Source: an uncultured Faecalibacterium sp. (GTDB lineage Bacteria > Bacillota > Clostridia > Oscillospirales > Ruminococcaceae). Taken from it: a DNA stretch of 20,533 nt. The first letter of the stretch is position 1; each line of letters starts with the position of its first letter. Both the position numbers and the translations under genes were made by a program. Below, piece by piece: positions 1-6,231 of the stretch. The stretch is from contig CAKSTO010000042.1 in assembly GCA_934501115.1 (NCBI GenBank), positions 1 to 20,533 on the forward strand. Reading direction: 5' to 3'. Under the pieces are notes generated by a model. The model was not told where the DNA came from, made no database searches, and worked only from the letters and a program-made list of their open reading frames with translations.

Positions 1-560
1 CGGGCGTTTGTATAGGCTTTTTTGAGAAACTCCGAACTTTCTTGCCATTTTGTTACCTGAAATGTGGTCTGTGCAACTGCAAACAGGGGTTTTTGCGGGT
101 CAGAAGGGCCTTTCCACGCCTTCAGCTCGGCCAGATCCGCGAAAACGAACACCTCTCCGCGGGTGTGCCCCACGATCCCCTGCACCTCCGGATGGGTCTT
201 GTCGCCCGCTACCAGCAGCACCGCACCCGCTTTCTCGGCCTCAGCGGCAATGCGCTGGATCTTCTGCACAAAGGGGCAGGTCGCGTCGTGGTACGGGATC
301 TTCCGTTCTGTCAGTTCATCGTAGACACTGTGCGGCACACCGTGGCTTCGGATGACCACTTCATACCCGGCAGGCACATCGGCAGGGCTGTCTGCCACAA
401 GCGCGCCTTTTTTCCGCAGATCCTCCACAGCCTGCGGGTTGTGGATCAGCGGGCCGAGTGTTGCCACCCGGCGTCCTTCTGCCAGAAGGCCGTAGGTCAG
501 TTCCACCGCCCGCCTGACGCCGAAGCAGAACCCCGCCGTCTTGGCAACTCGGATCTCCAT
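1..560 (-). CDS. ispH: 4-hydroxy-3-methylbut-2-enyl diphosphate reductase (IspH/LytB), N-terminal part
   Basis: The reading frame begins MEIRVAKTAGFCFGVRRAVE, the classic IspH N-terminus with the first iron-sulfur cysteine in GFCFGV. It continues with LGPLIHNPQ, RSHGVP and the second cluster cysteine in HDATCPFV, so identification is secure. The enzyme is the last step of the methylerythritol phosphate isoprenoid pathway: a [4Fe-4S] protein reducing HMBPP to IPP and DMAPP in the cytoplasm. About 186 codons are present and the gene runs off the left edge. In many clostridia IspH is fused to ribosomal protein S1 domains; whether that is so here cannot be seen. The start ATG lies three bases after the plsC stop, with a G-rich stretch (GGGGG) about 8 bases upstream as ribosome site, so it is probably co-transcribed with cmk and plsC. 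Confidence 0.95.
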   Translation of the reverse strand, partial: MEIRVAKTAGFCFGVRRAVELTYGLLAEGRRVATLGPLIHNPQAVEDLRKKGALVADSPADVPAGYEVVIRSHGVPHSVYDELTERKIPYHDATCPFVQKIQRIAAEAEKAGAVLLVAGDKTHPEVQGIVGHTRGEVFVFADLAELKAWKGPSDPQKPLFAVAQTTFQVTKWQESSEFLKKAYTNA

Positions 561-563
561 CTT

Positions 564-1175
564 TTACGCCCCCATCTTTTCCCACGCGTCCAGCAAAGCC
601 TGCTTGTTGGCACGCAGCTTTTTGGTATCCCGCCGGCCTTCCATGGCAAACTGGGCGGCAGGCATGGGCTCGCCGTAGATCACCCGCACCCTGCAGAACA
701 GATGCATTCTCCCGTCCGGCGTATCGTACAGGATGCGGCAGGGCACCACGTCTACCCCGGCACCTGCCGCAATGACGAACAGGCCGCTCTTGGGCGGCAG
801 AAGCTTTCCTTCCTTCTCGCGGGTGCCCTCCGGAAAGATCAGCAGCGTCCTGCCGTTTTTGCAGGCCTCAATGGTCTGCTCGATGGCAGCCATCTCATCC
901 TTTGTGCCGCGCACGCACACCGCGCCGCAGCACCGGAAGAACCATGTCAGGAAGCCGTTGATCTCGAACAGTTCCTTCTTGGCAAATACGACCATCCGCC
1001 TGCTCCACCGGGTGACCACGATAAACACCGGGTCGATGGCAGAGACATGGGTCGGTGCAAGGATGCAGCCTTTTGTCTGCACCTTTTTCAGGTTCTCACG
1101 GCCCTCTACGCGGATACGGAAGCCGATATGCCACAGAACCCACGCAAAGGGTACTAGAATGTAATATAGTATCAT
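564..1175 (-). CDS. plsC: 1-acyl-sn-glycerol-3-phosphate acyltransferase (PlsC family)
   Basis: This 203-residue protein has the acyltransferase HX4D motif (H43-VSAI-D48) and the FPEGTR block at about residues 114-119, which binds the glycerol-phosphate substrate. The first 20 residues are hydrophobic, consistent with membrane association. PlsC transfers an acyl chain to lysophosphatidic acid, making phosphatidic acid for membrane lipids. Length is normal for the short bacterial form. It lies 21 bases downstream of cmk and 3 bases upstream of ispH on the same strand, the conserved clostridial cmk-plsC-ispH arrangement. AGGAA about 12 bases before the ATG is a modest ribosome site. Exact acyl donor and substrate are inferred from the family. 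Confidence 0.93.
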   Translation of the reverse strand: MILYYILVPFAWVLWHIGFRIRVEGRENLKKVQTKGCILAPTHVSAIDPVFIVVTRWSRRMVVFAKKELFEINGFLTWFFRCCGAVCVRGTKDEMAAIEQTIEACKNGRTLLIFPEGTREKEGKLLPPKSGLFVIAAGAGVDVVPCRILYDTPDGRMHLFCRVRVIYGEPMPAAQFAMEGRRDTKKLRANKQALLDAWEKMGA

Positions 1176-1196
1176 TTTATCGCTTTATTCCTGTTT

Positions 1197-1862
1197 TTAT
1201 TTTACTTTTTCCGCAATGATCTTCTTCATGGCGGCAAGGCTCTGCTCAAAATCCATCTCCGAGGTGTCCAGCAGAACAGCGTCTGCCGCCTGTCTCAGGG
1301 GCGCAGCAGCACGGTGAATATCCTGATCGTCCCGCTGCTTCACATCCTCCAGCACTTTTTCGTAGGACACCTCAGTGCCTTTCTGCCGGTACTCCTTCCA
1401 CCTGCGGGCAGCACGAGCTTCGGGTGTGGCCGTGAGGAAAATTTTGACCGCAGCATCCGGCAGAACCACCGTACCGATGTCGCGGCCGTCCATCAGCACA
1501 TCCTGCTTTTTTGCCATCTCCCGCTGCAGTTCCAGCAGGAAAGCACGCACGGCAGGGTTTGCGCCCACGGCAGATGCCGCCATGCCCACCTGTTCGGTGC
1601 GGATGGCCGTGCTGACGTCTTCATTCTTTAAGTAAATGTGCTGTTCTCCATCGATAAATGCAAAGCGCAGCTCGACCTCCGGCAGCAAGGCGTTGACCGC
1701 TTCATTGTCTTTCGGGTCTTTGCCTGCGCGCAGGGCATACAGGCCGATGGCGCGGTACATCGCTCCGGTGTCCACATAGATATAGCCCAGCTCTGCCGCC
1801 AGACGGCGTGCGAGCGTGGATTTACCTGCACCTGCAGGCCCATCGATTGCAACAGATACCAT
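1197..1862 (-). CDS. cmk: (d)CMP kinase (cytidylate kinase)
   Basis: The 221-residue protein opens with MVSVAIDGPAGAGKST, a P-loop at residues 8-16 typical of cytidylate kinase. YVDTGAMYRA and the MDGRDIGTVV signature follow, then an Arg-rich lid (ARRWKEYRQKG) and QRDDQD. It phosphorylates CMP and dCMP with ATP in pyrimidine nucleotide metabolism. Length is normal. The ATG is supported by AGGAG ten bases upstream. It is the first gene of the minus-strand cmk-plsC-ispH unit. The 348 bases upstream of it are unusual repeat-rich non-coding DNA; I found no convincing promoter there, so readthrough from the flavoprotein gene upstream is possible. Confidence 0.95.
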   Translation of the reverse strand: MVSVAIDGPAGAGKSTLARRLAAELGYIYVDTGAMYRAIGLYALRAGKDPKDNEAVNALLPEVELRFAFIDGEQHIYLKNEDVSTAIRTEQVGMAASAVGANPAVRAFLLELQREMAKKQDVLMDGRDIGTVVLPDAAVKIFLTATPEARAARRWKEYRQKGTEVSYEKVLEDVKQRDDQDIHRAAAPLRQAADAVLLDTSEMDFEQSLAAMKKIIAEKVK

Positions 1863-1898
1863 TTTTATATATCTCCTTTTAACTCAGCTGAACGATTT

Positions 1899-1945
1899 GA
1901 ATGGCCTCCGCATTCGCTCTGGCCATCTTCAGCGGAAAATCATTT
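1899..1945 (+). repeat. Dispersed structured repeat, copy 1
   Basis: Stem ATGGCC (1901-1906) pairs with GGCCAT (1921-1926) around a 14-base loop beginning TCCGC. It is followed by the box TCAGCGGAAAATCA at 1929-1942. The same layout and box recur at 7201-7252 with a different but still complementary stem (ATGCCC/GGGCAT). Loop TCCGC (1907-1911) can pair with GCGGA (1932-1936) 3' of the stem, an H-type pseudoknot geometry. Confidence 0.75.
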
Positions 1946-1955
1946 TAAATATTTA

Positions 1956-1989
1956 CAAATCTGGAAAATCTGCGGATTTTCCAGATTTG
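1956..1989. repeat. Perfect 15-bp inverted repeat with TGCG loop (hairpin A)
   Basis: Arms 1956-1970 and 1975-1989 are exact reverse complements, separated by the four bases TGCG (1971-1974). The stem is AT-rich. It could act as a bidirectional terminator-like structure but lacks a clean T-tract. A second perfect hairpin with the same loop sits at 2102-2137. Confidence 0.85.
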
Positions 1990-1990
1990 A

Positions 1991-2019
1991 TTTTCACAAG
2001 CGGGGCCGCAACGGCCAAC
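1991..2019 (+). repeat. 29-base repeat module, copy 1 (TTTTCACAAG...)
   Basis: Matches 7384-7412 at 24 of 29 positions by eye without gaps, starting with the shared TTTTCACAAG. Both copies lie in hairpin-rich gene-free DNA. The CGGGGCCG/CGGCC content allows small internal stems. Confidence 0.65.
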
Positions 2020-2101
2020 TGAATCTGCTGCTCGTTCCCTTCGGGAACAGTTGCGCAGCGGTCTGTGAGACTATCCCTGCAACAACCCTTTTTGTGAAAA
2101 C

Positions 2102-2137
2102 GTATTTTGAAAACGACTGCGGTCGTTTTCAAAATAC
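2102..2137. repeat. Perfect 16-bp inverted repeat with TGCG loop (hairpin B)
   Basis: Arms 2102-2117 and 2122-2137 are exact reverse complements around TGCG (2118-2121). The loop is identical to that of hairpin A (1956-1989), although the stems differ. The 3' side on the plus strand is A-rich, so a terminator role on either strand is unclear. Confidence 0.85.
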
Positions 2138-2164
2138 AAATCAAAAAAATCTATTCCTATAAAT

Positions 2165-2189
2165 ATGCCCAGAGCAGCGCGGAGGGCAT
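2165..2189 (-). repeat. Dispersed structured repeat, hairpin only, copy 3 (inverted)
   Basis: Read on the minus strand this is ATGCCC, a 13-base loop TCCGCGCTGCTCT, then GGGCAT. Stem and most of the loop match the 7201-7228 copy. The TCAGCGGAAAATCA box is absent. It lies 22 bases after the stop of the flavoprotein gene in sense orientation, as copy 2 lies directly after a stop codon. Confidence 0.65.
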
Positions 2190-2210
2190 TTAAAATTGTT
2201 TTATCTGTAA

Positions 2211-3503
2211 TTACAGATTATTTGCAAAGCTCTGCGCGGTGCAAAAGGCGATCTGCAGATTGTAGCCGCCCGTGTATGCATCCACATCCAGCACTTCGCC
2301 TGCAAAATACAGCCCCGCCGCCTTTTTGCTCTGCATGGTCTTGGGATTCACTTCCCGCACCGACACGCCGCCGCTGGTGATCACTGCGTGCGCAAGGTCG
2401 CCCCGGGCGTCGATGGACACCCGCCAGTGCTTCATCAGCCGCACCAGCTCCCGCTTTTGTTCCCGGGTGATCTGATTGGCTCTGGTAGCCGGGTCGATGC
2501 CCCAGCGCGCCACCATCACAGGCTGCATGCTGGAAGGCAGCAGCTTGACCAGCGCGCCCTGCGCCGCATGGTTTGCCAGCAGAGCAAAATCGCGGGTGAT
2601 GCGGTCGTAAAGCTGCTCCTCGCTGAGGGCAGGTTTCAGATCGATCTCTGCATGATACACATGCTTTTTCATGTCGCCCAGATGGCTGGACGCACTCAGG
2701 GTCAGCGGGCCGCTGATGCCAAAATGGGTAAACAGCATCTCGCCCTGCTCGTCAAAGATGGCCTTTCCGTCCTCGAACAGGGTCAGTGTCACGTTTTTCA
2801 AAGCCAGACCCATCATTTTTTTGCAGTCAGCGTCATGGCTCACAAGGCTGACCAGGCTTGGCACAGGCTCCACAAGGGTGTGCCCGGCCTGCTGCGCCAG
2901 CCTGTAGCCATCGCCGGTAGAGCCGGTTGTGGGGTAGCTCACGCCGCCGGTGGCCACCAGCACGGCATCCGCCCGGTACTCCCGGCCGGAGGTGCCCCGC
3001 ACACCGATGCACCGCAGTGCTGGGCCTGCCTTTTTCTTTTTGGGGTGGCGCGGGTTTTCCGGTGCGGCGGGAGCTGCTTCCGGCTCCGGCTGCAGTTCCT
3101 CCAGCAGAAGTTTTTTCGCGCCGTCATGTACAATGTCCGCATCCTGCGCGTAGCGAAGAAGTGCCTGACGGATCTCCTCCGCCTTATCAGACACCGGGAA
3201 CACCCGGCGTCCGCGCTCCACTTTCAGCTCCACGCCAAGCGCCTCGAACAGTTCCATGGTCTTTGCCGGCGGAAACGCCCCCAGCGAGGAATACAGAAAC
3301 CGCGGATTCGTGCGCACATGGCGCAAAAACTCTTCTGCCGGGCAGTCATTGGTCACATTGCAGCGTCCCTTGCCTGTGACAAGGATCTTCTGTCCGGGCT
3401 GATCCATATGTTCCAGCACCGTCACCCGGTGCCCCTGCCGCACAGCAGCACCCGCCGCCATCAGGCCTGCCGCACCCGCACCGACGATCAACACATTCGC
3501 CAT
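2211..3503 (-). CDS. HI0933/BaiN-like NAD(P)/FAD-dependent oxidoreductase
   Basis: The 430-residue protein has an N-terminal FAD-binding dinucleotide fold (GAGAAGLMAAGAA, residues 8-20) and the family block GKGRCNVTN (44-52). ATGGVSYPTTGSTGDGY follows at 184-200. The C-terminal signature includes FAGEVLDVDAYTGGYNLQ, again contacting FAD. This is the HI0933/YhiN family, to which the bile-acid enzyme BaiN has been assigned; most members have no proven substrate, so I give no specific reaction. A low-complexity Pro/Ala/Lys insert (about 138-162) is unusual within an otherwise conserved core. The ATG is preceded by GGAGG at 7 bases, and a good promoter lies at 3539-3567. The gene starts 146 bases after the M23 gene end and is probably transcribed separately. 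Confidence 0.9.
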   Translation of the reverse strand: MANVLIVGAGAAGLMAAGAAVRQGHRVTVLEHMDQPGQKILVTGKGRCNVTNDCPAEEFLRHVRTNPRFLYSSLGAFPPAKTMELFEALGVELKVERGRRVFPVSDKAEEIRQALLRYAQDADIVHDGAKKLLLEELQPEPEAAPAAPENPRHPKKKKAGPALRCIGVRGTSGREYRADAVLVATGGVSYPTTGSTGDGYRLAQQAGHTLVEPVPSLVSLVSHDADCKKMMGLALKNVTLTLFEDGKAIFDEQGEMLFTHFGISGPLTLSASSHLGDMKKHVYHAEIDLKPALSEEQLYDRITRDFALLANHAAQGALVKLLPSSMQPVMVARWGIDPATRANQITREQKRELVRLMKHWRVSIDARGDLAHAVITSGGVSVREVNPKTMQSKKAAGLYFAGEVLDVDAYTGGYNLQIAFCTAQSFANNL

Positions 3504-3538
3504 CTGTTATCCTCCCAAAACGCTGTTAAATCGAGTAT

Positions 3539-3567
3539 ATCATACCAGAATCTGCCCGTAAAAGCAA
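3539..3567 (-). promoter_or_regulatory. Extended -10 promoter for the flavoprotein gene
   Basis: On the minus strand TTGCTT (3562-3567) and TATGAT (3539-3544) are spaced by exactly 17 bases. TGG precedes the -10 box, giving an extended -10 element. It ends 35 bases before the ATG at 3503. The same -35 hexamer, spacing and TG extension are seen in the riboswitch promoter at 4570-4598. Confidence 0.65.
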
Positions 3568-3610
3568 TGTGCCCCTGCTGGAAAAATTTCTCTTTTGCCA
3601 TTAAGCGCTC

Positions 3611-3644
3611 AAAAGGCGGCAAAGCCTGTCCGCTCTGCCGCCTT
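3611..3644 (-). terminator. Likely intrinsic terminator of the M23 gene
   Basis: AAGGCGGCA (3613-3621) and TGCCGCCTT (3636-3644) form a perfect 9-bp GC-rich stem just after the M23 stop. On the minus strand the stem runs into a short TTTT, so termination is plausible but the T-tract is weak. Confidence 0.55.
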
Positions 3645-3649
3645 CTGCA

Positions 3650-4435
3650 TCAGCCGATGAGTTTTGCCGGGTCGAGATACCTGTCGCCTTCCAGCACTTC
3701 CAGATGCACATGGGTCTCCTCGGCACACTCTGACGGGATACTTCCCGCCCGGCCAAGGGTCTGCCCCACGGTCACGCTTTCGCCGGTCTTTACCTGCGGG
3801 TCTGCGGTGCCGCACACCCGCCAGATGCGGCCTGCATCGTCCTCAATGCACACCACACCGCCCCAGCGTCCATCCGTTTCCACCGCCGTTACTTTGCCGC
3901 CGGTCGGCGCATTGACTGCCGTATCCTTGCTGCAGGCATAGTCCACACCATTGTGGGTGCGCCAGTCACCCAGCGTTTTTTGATAGACCAGCTCATCCCC
4001 GCTGTAGGCGTTTAAGACCCGGCCTGTCACAGGCTGCGCGGATGCAGGCGCCGCCGAGCTTTCGGCAGGCGCAGAGGATCCTTGCAGTGCGGAGGGTTCG
4101 TGCACAGAACCAGACCCAGACCGCGCACCAGAGGATGCACCAGCCGAGCCGGAGGCACTGTCCGGTTTCGGCACATCGGGTTTGTTTTCGGCCACATCTG
4201 CAACGTCCTGCTGCCATACGTCATCCTCCACTTTCAGGTCTGCATCCCATCCCGGCTGCTCCGTCTGTCCGGATGCAGAGGATGCATCCGGCCCGGTCTG
4301 GTTCTTATAACTTTTTTCCAGCTCGTCCCGGACGGTGCGCACCGCCCAGACCCCCGCCGCACCCGCCGCCACAAGGCAGGCCAGAAGCGCCAGCGCAAAG
4401 CCTTTGTCGCGCAGAAACTTTTTGATCTGCTCCAT
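3650..4435 (-). CDS. Membrane-anchored M23/LytM-domain protein, SpoIIQ-like
   Basis: The 261-residue protein has a short basic N-terminus, one membrane segment at about 12-31, and a long Ser/Ala/Pro/Asp-rich linker (about 45-137). A C-terminal LytM domain follows. The zinc ligands of active M23 peptidases are present: H161 and D165 in HNGVD, and H242/H244 in THVHLEV. The stretch SGDELVYQKTLGDWRTHNGVD resembles clostridial SpoIIQ, a mother cell-forespore channel component, but cell-wall hydrolase or scaffold roles are also possible. The domain should face outside the membrane. I chose the ATG at 4435 because GGGAG lies 8 bases upstream; in-frame GTG (4468) and ATG (4450) starts lack a ribosome site. 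It is divergent from the cobalamin leader. Confidence 0.85.
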   Translation of the reverse strand: MEQIKKFLRDKGFALALLACLVAAGAAGVWAVRTVRDELEKSYKNQTGPDASSASGQTEQPGWDADLKVEDDVWQQDVADVAENKPDVPKPDSASGSAGASSGARSGSGSVHEPSALQGSSAPAESSAAPASAQPVTGRVLNAYSGDELVYQKTLGDWRTHNGVDYACSKDTAVNAPTGGKVTAVETDGRWGGVVCIEDDAGRIWRVCGTADPQVKTGESVTVGQTLGRAGSIPSECAEETHVHLEVLEGDRYLDPAKLIG

Positions 4436-4617
4436 TGTTTTCGCTCCCATCTGTTGTGTAGTGTACACGCGTTTCGGGGTTAGTTTGGGGCAGGCAGAAG
4501 GATTTTATACAAAACGCGGCGCTCTTTTTTATATTTATAAGGAATCACGCAGAATCGAACCTGCTTTTGTTGCTTTTTTCATTTCAGTATGCTATACTTT
4601 CCTGCGAACTGAACAGA
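4436..4617. other. Divergent intergenic region between the M23 gene and the cobalamin leader
   Basis: AT-rich DNA holding the plus-strand promoter at 4570-4598. On the minus strand TATAAA near 4505-4510 could be a -10 box for the M23 gene, but I see no matching -35. A tRNA T-arm-like fragment at 4541-4564 is discussed among rejected items. No gene is seen. Confidence 0.5.
4570..4598 (+). promoter_or_regulatory. Promoter of the cobalamin riboswitch leader
   Basis: TTGCTT (4570-4575), a 17-base spacer and TATACT (4593-4598) with TGC before it form an extended -10 promoter. Transcription would begin around 4604-4606, just ahead of the aptamer, leaving a leader of almost 390 bases before the cbiK start. 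Confidence 0.7.
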
Positions 4618-4808
4618 AAGCATCAGGTGCCTTCTGCCGCTCACTGCGGTGAGAAGGATAAAAGGGAAGCGGGTGCAAATCCCGCACGATCTCGTCACTG
4701 TGATAAGGGAGTCCGCATCAGGGTGCCTTGCGCACCGGTCACTGGAGTTTTTCTCCGGGAAGGCGATGCCGGGCGGTGATCTTTCAGCCAGGAGACCTGC
4801 CTGCTGCT
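4618..4808 (+). ncRNA. Cobalamin riboswitch aptamer
   Basis: The conserved elements appear in order. AGGTGCC lies at 4625-4631, and the AAAAGGGAA box is followed by GGTGCAAATCC near 4659-4683. CACTGTGAT lies near 4697-4705, and the B12 box GCCAGGAGACCTGCC at 4787-4801 closes the aptamer by pairing with the 5' AGGT region. This class binds adenosylcobalamin or other cobalamins and normally represses downstream cobalamin synthesis or uptake genes. Here the first gene downstream is a CbiK-type chelatase and the window is full of cobalamin genes, so context and sequence agree. Limits are approximate because they come from reading, not from a covariance model. Confidence 0.95.
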
Positions 4809-4915
4809 GGTACAGGGGCACATGCCCCAGATCACGAGGAATTGGTTGTACCAAAAAGCCTGAACGCAAAGGGGTCTTTTTGTCATGCCATCCGCAGGAC
4901 GAAAGGCCTTTTTTT
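4808..4915 (+). terminator. Riboswitch expression platform: antiterminator and intrinsic terminator
   Basis: The terminator arms are 4873-4884 and 4898-4908: 11 pairs including two G-U, one bulged T at 4881, and a 13-base loop. Seven T follow at 4909-4915. An alternative hairpin pairs AAAAAGCC (4853-4860) with 4873-4881, with one bulged T at 4875. It uses the terminator's left arm, so the two are mutually exclusive. TGGTAC (4808-4813) can also pair with GTACCA (4848-4853), enclosing a GGGGC/GCCCC hairpin (4815-4828), and would compete at A4853. This fits transcriptional attenuation by bound cobalamin. Confidence 0.7.
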
Positions 4916-4992
4916 CAAGCTCTCTTTCCTGTACCTTGTTCAGTGCCGAAAATTTTTTCACAGGATTTTTCACAGGAAAGGAAAAGACACTC

Positions 4993-6225
4993 ATGAGAAG
5001 AATCGAAATCAGAAAGCTGGCTGCATCCGTGACCGCTCTGGCCCTGTGCGCCGGCGTGCTCACCGGCTGCGGCGGTGCTGCTTCCGGCACTGCATCCAGC
5101 ACCGCTGCGTCTGCCGCTTCCAGCGAAGCGAGCAGCGAGGAGGCTGACGAAATGGCAGCAAAGAACGTGGCAGACCTGATCGATGCCATCTATGTGCAGG
5201 AGCGCAATGATGACACCGACGCTCAGTGCGAAGCCGCCAAGGCTGCATGGGATGCTTTGACCGACACCCAGAAGGAACTGGTGGAAGGCGAGAACGCCGA
5301 CCCCGACTACTTTGGCCGTGACACCGGCGATGCTTCCAAGGACGATGCCCGCAATCAGGACGACATCGGCGACAACGAGCTGCTGGTGGTCTCCTTCGGC
5401 ACCTCCTTCAACGACAGCCGCGTGAAGGACATCAAGGGCATCGAGGATGCTCTGCAGGCCGCATACCCGGACTGGAGCGTGCGCCGCGCCTTCACCGCAC
5501 AGATCATCATCAACCATGTGCAGGCTCGTGACGGCGAAAAGATTGATAATATGCAGCAGGCCATGGACCGCGCTGTGGCAAACGGCGTGAAGAACCTTGT
5601 CGTCCAGCCCACCCACCTGATGCACGGCGCTGAGTACGACGAAATGATGGAAATGATCGACACCTACCGCGACAAGTTTGAATCTGTCGCTGTGGCTGAG
5701 CCCCTGCTGGGTGAGGTCGGCTCCGATGCTACCATCATCAATCAGGATAAGGAAGACGTCGCCAAGGCTGTCACCGCTGCTGCCGTGAAGGAAGCCGGCT
5801 ATGACAGTCTGGACGCCGCTGCCGCCGACAAGACCGCCTTCGTCTTCATGGGGCATGGCACCTCTCACACCGCAAAGGTGAGCTACAGCCAGATGCAGAC
5901 CACCATGCAGACCCTGGGCTATGACAATGTGTTCATTGGCACCGTTGAAGGTAAGCCTGAAGAGACCGCCTGCGAGAACGTCATCGAGGCCGTCAAGGCT
6001 GCAGGCTACACCAAAGTGATCCTGCGCCCGCTGATGGTGGTTGCCGGCGATCACGCCAACAACGATATGGCCGGTTCGGATGATGATTCCTGGCTGAGCC
6101 AGTTCAACGCTTCCGGTGCATTTGAGTCGGTTGACTGCCAGATTGCTGGTCTGGGTGAGATCGAGGATGTCCAGAAGCTGTATGTCGCCCACACCAAGGC
6201 GGCGATCGATTCTCTGAACGGTTGA
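4993..6225 (+). CDS. cbiK: Exported CbiK-type sirohydrochlorin cobaltochelatase (lipoprotein)
   Basis: This 410-residue protein starts with a signal peptide and lipobox LTGC (Cys26). A Ser/Ala linker follows, then an extra helical region (about 55-105), then a complete CbiK domain (about 128-405). CbiK inserts Co2+ into sirohydrochlorin in the anaerobic cobalamin pathway. The family's metal-site residues appear conserved: E214 in GAEYD, H288 in MGHGTSH and H354 in GDHANNDMA. Unlike the cytosolic enzyme it should be membrane-anchored and extracytoplasmic, as in the exported CbiK of Desulfovibrio or the CbiK-like haem lipoprotein IhtB of Porphyromonas gingivalis. The start at 4993 is set by the signal peptide and AGGAAAGG upstream; an in-frame ATG at 4885 lies inside the terminator loop. 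Its exact reaction here, insertion or removal of metal, is open. Confidence 0.88.
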   Translation: MRRIEIRKLAASVTALALCAGVLTGCGGAASGTASSTAASAASSEASSEEADEMAAKNVADLIDAIYVQERNDDTDAQCEAAKAAWDALTDTQKELVEGENADPDYFGRDTGDASKDDARNQDDIGDNELLVVSFGTSFNDSRVKDIKGIEDALQAAYPDWSVRRAFTAQIIINHVQARDGEKIDNMQQAMDRAVANGVKNLVVQPTHLMHGAEYDEMMEMIDTYRDKFESVAVAEPLLGEVGSDATIINQDKEDVAKAVTAAAVKEAGYDSLDAAAADKTAFVFMGHGTSHTAKVSYSQMQTTMQTLGYDNVFIGTVEGKPEETACENVIEAVKAAGYTKVILRPLMVVAGDHANNDMAGSDDDSWLSQFNASGAFESVDCQIAGLGEIEDVQKLYVAHTKAAIDSLNG

Positions 6226-6231
6226 TCAAAC

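Larger units (their letters stand above)
1863..2210. other. Repeat- and hairpin-rich intergenic region upstream of cmk
   Basis: No credible gene is seen in these 348 bases. They are packed with inverted repeats: a structured repeat copy at 1899-1945, a perfect 15-bp hairpin at 1956-1989, a module shared with 7384-7412 at 1991-2019, a GTTCCC/GGGAAC hairpin at 2034-2048 inside a GCTGC/GCAGC outer stem (2027-2059), a perfect 16-bp hairpin at 2102-2137, and an inverted copy of the first repeat hairpin at 2165-2189. TTTTCACAA at 1991 is matched by its complement TTGTGAAAA near 2092-2100. The stretch therefore looks like a mosaic of small repeat elements bounded by related hairpins in opposite orientation, inserted between two genes. 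Confidence 0.7.

Noticed and set aside
42..1157. Long plus-strand open frame (371 codons) opposite ispH and plsC
   Set aside because: It is antisense to two genes with clear family motifs, its translation is rich in His/Arg/Pro/Gln with no recognisable domain, and high GC lowers the stop frequency on the opposite strand.
2034..2048. GTTCCC/GGGAAC hairpin as a terminator of a neighbouring gene
   Set aside because: No T-tract follows on either strand; more likely part of the repeat mosaic.
1863..2210. CRISPR-like array in the hairpin-rich gap
   Set aside because: Repeats are few, differ in type and orientation, and have no regular spacers; no cas genes are present.
2204..2217. 14-base palindrome TCTGTAATTACAGA spanning the flavoprotein stop codon
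   Set aside because: Short and AT-rich with no loop; could be an operator but nothing else supports it.
2388..3941. Plus-strand open frame of 517 codons opposite the flavoprotein gene
   Set aside because: Antisense to a well-conserved flavoprotein and extending into the M23 gene; composition is typical of a shadow frame and no ribosome site or domain was seen.
4541..4564. tRNA T-arm-like sequence on the minus strand (GGTTCGATTC flanked by GCAG/CTGC and ending GATTCC)
   Set aside because: No matching 5' acceptor GGAATC, anticodon arm or D-arm is found within tRNA distance, and the stem/loop size (4 bp, 8 bases) is off. It may be a tRNA 3' remnant or chance, so I do not call a tRNA or attachment site.
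4885..4992. Upstream in-frame ATG for cbiK at 4885
   Set aside because: It lies in the riboswitch terminator loop, has no ribosome site, and would bury the lipoprotein signal peptide that starts at 4993.
4915..6192. Minus-strand open frame of 425 codons opposite cbiK
   Set aside because: Mirror of codon bias in cbiK; Val/Gly/His-rich translation without motifs and no promoter on that strand.
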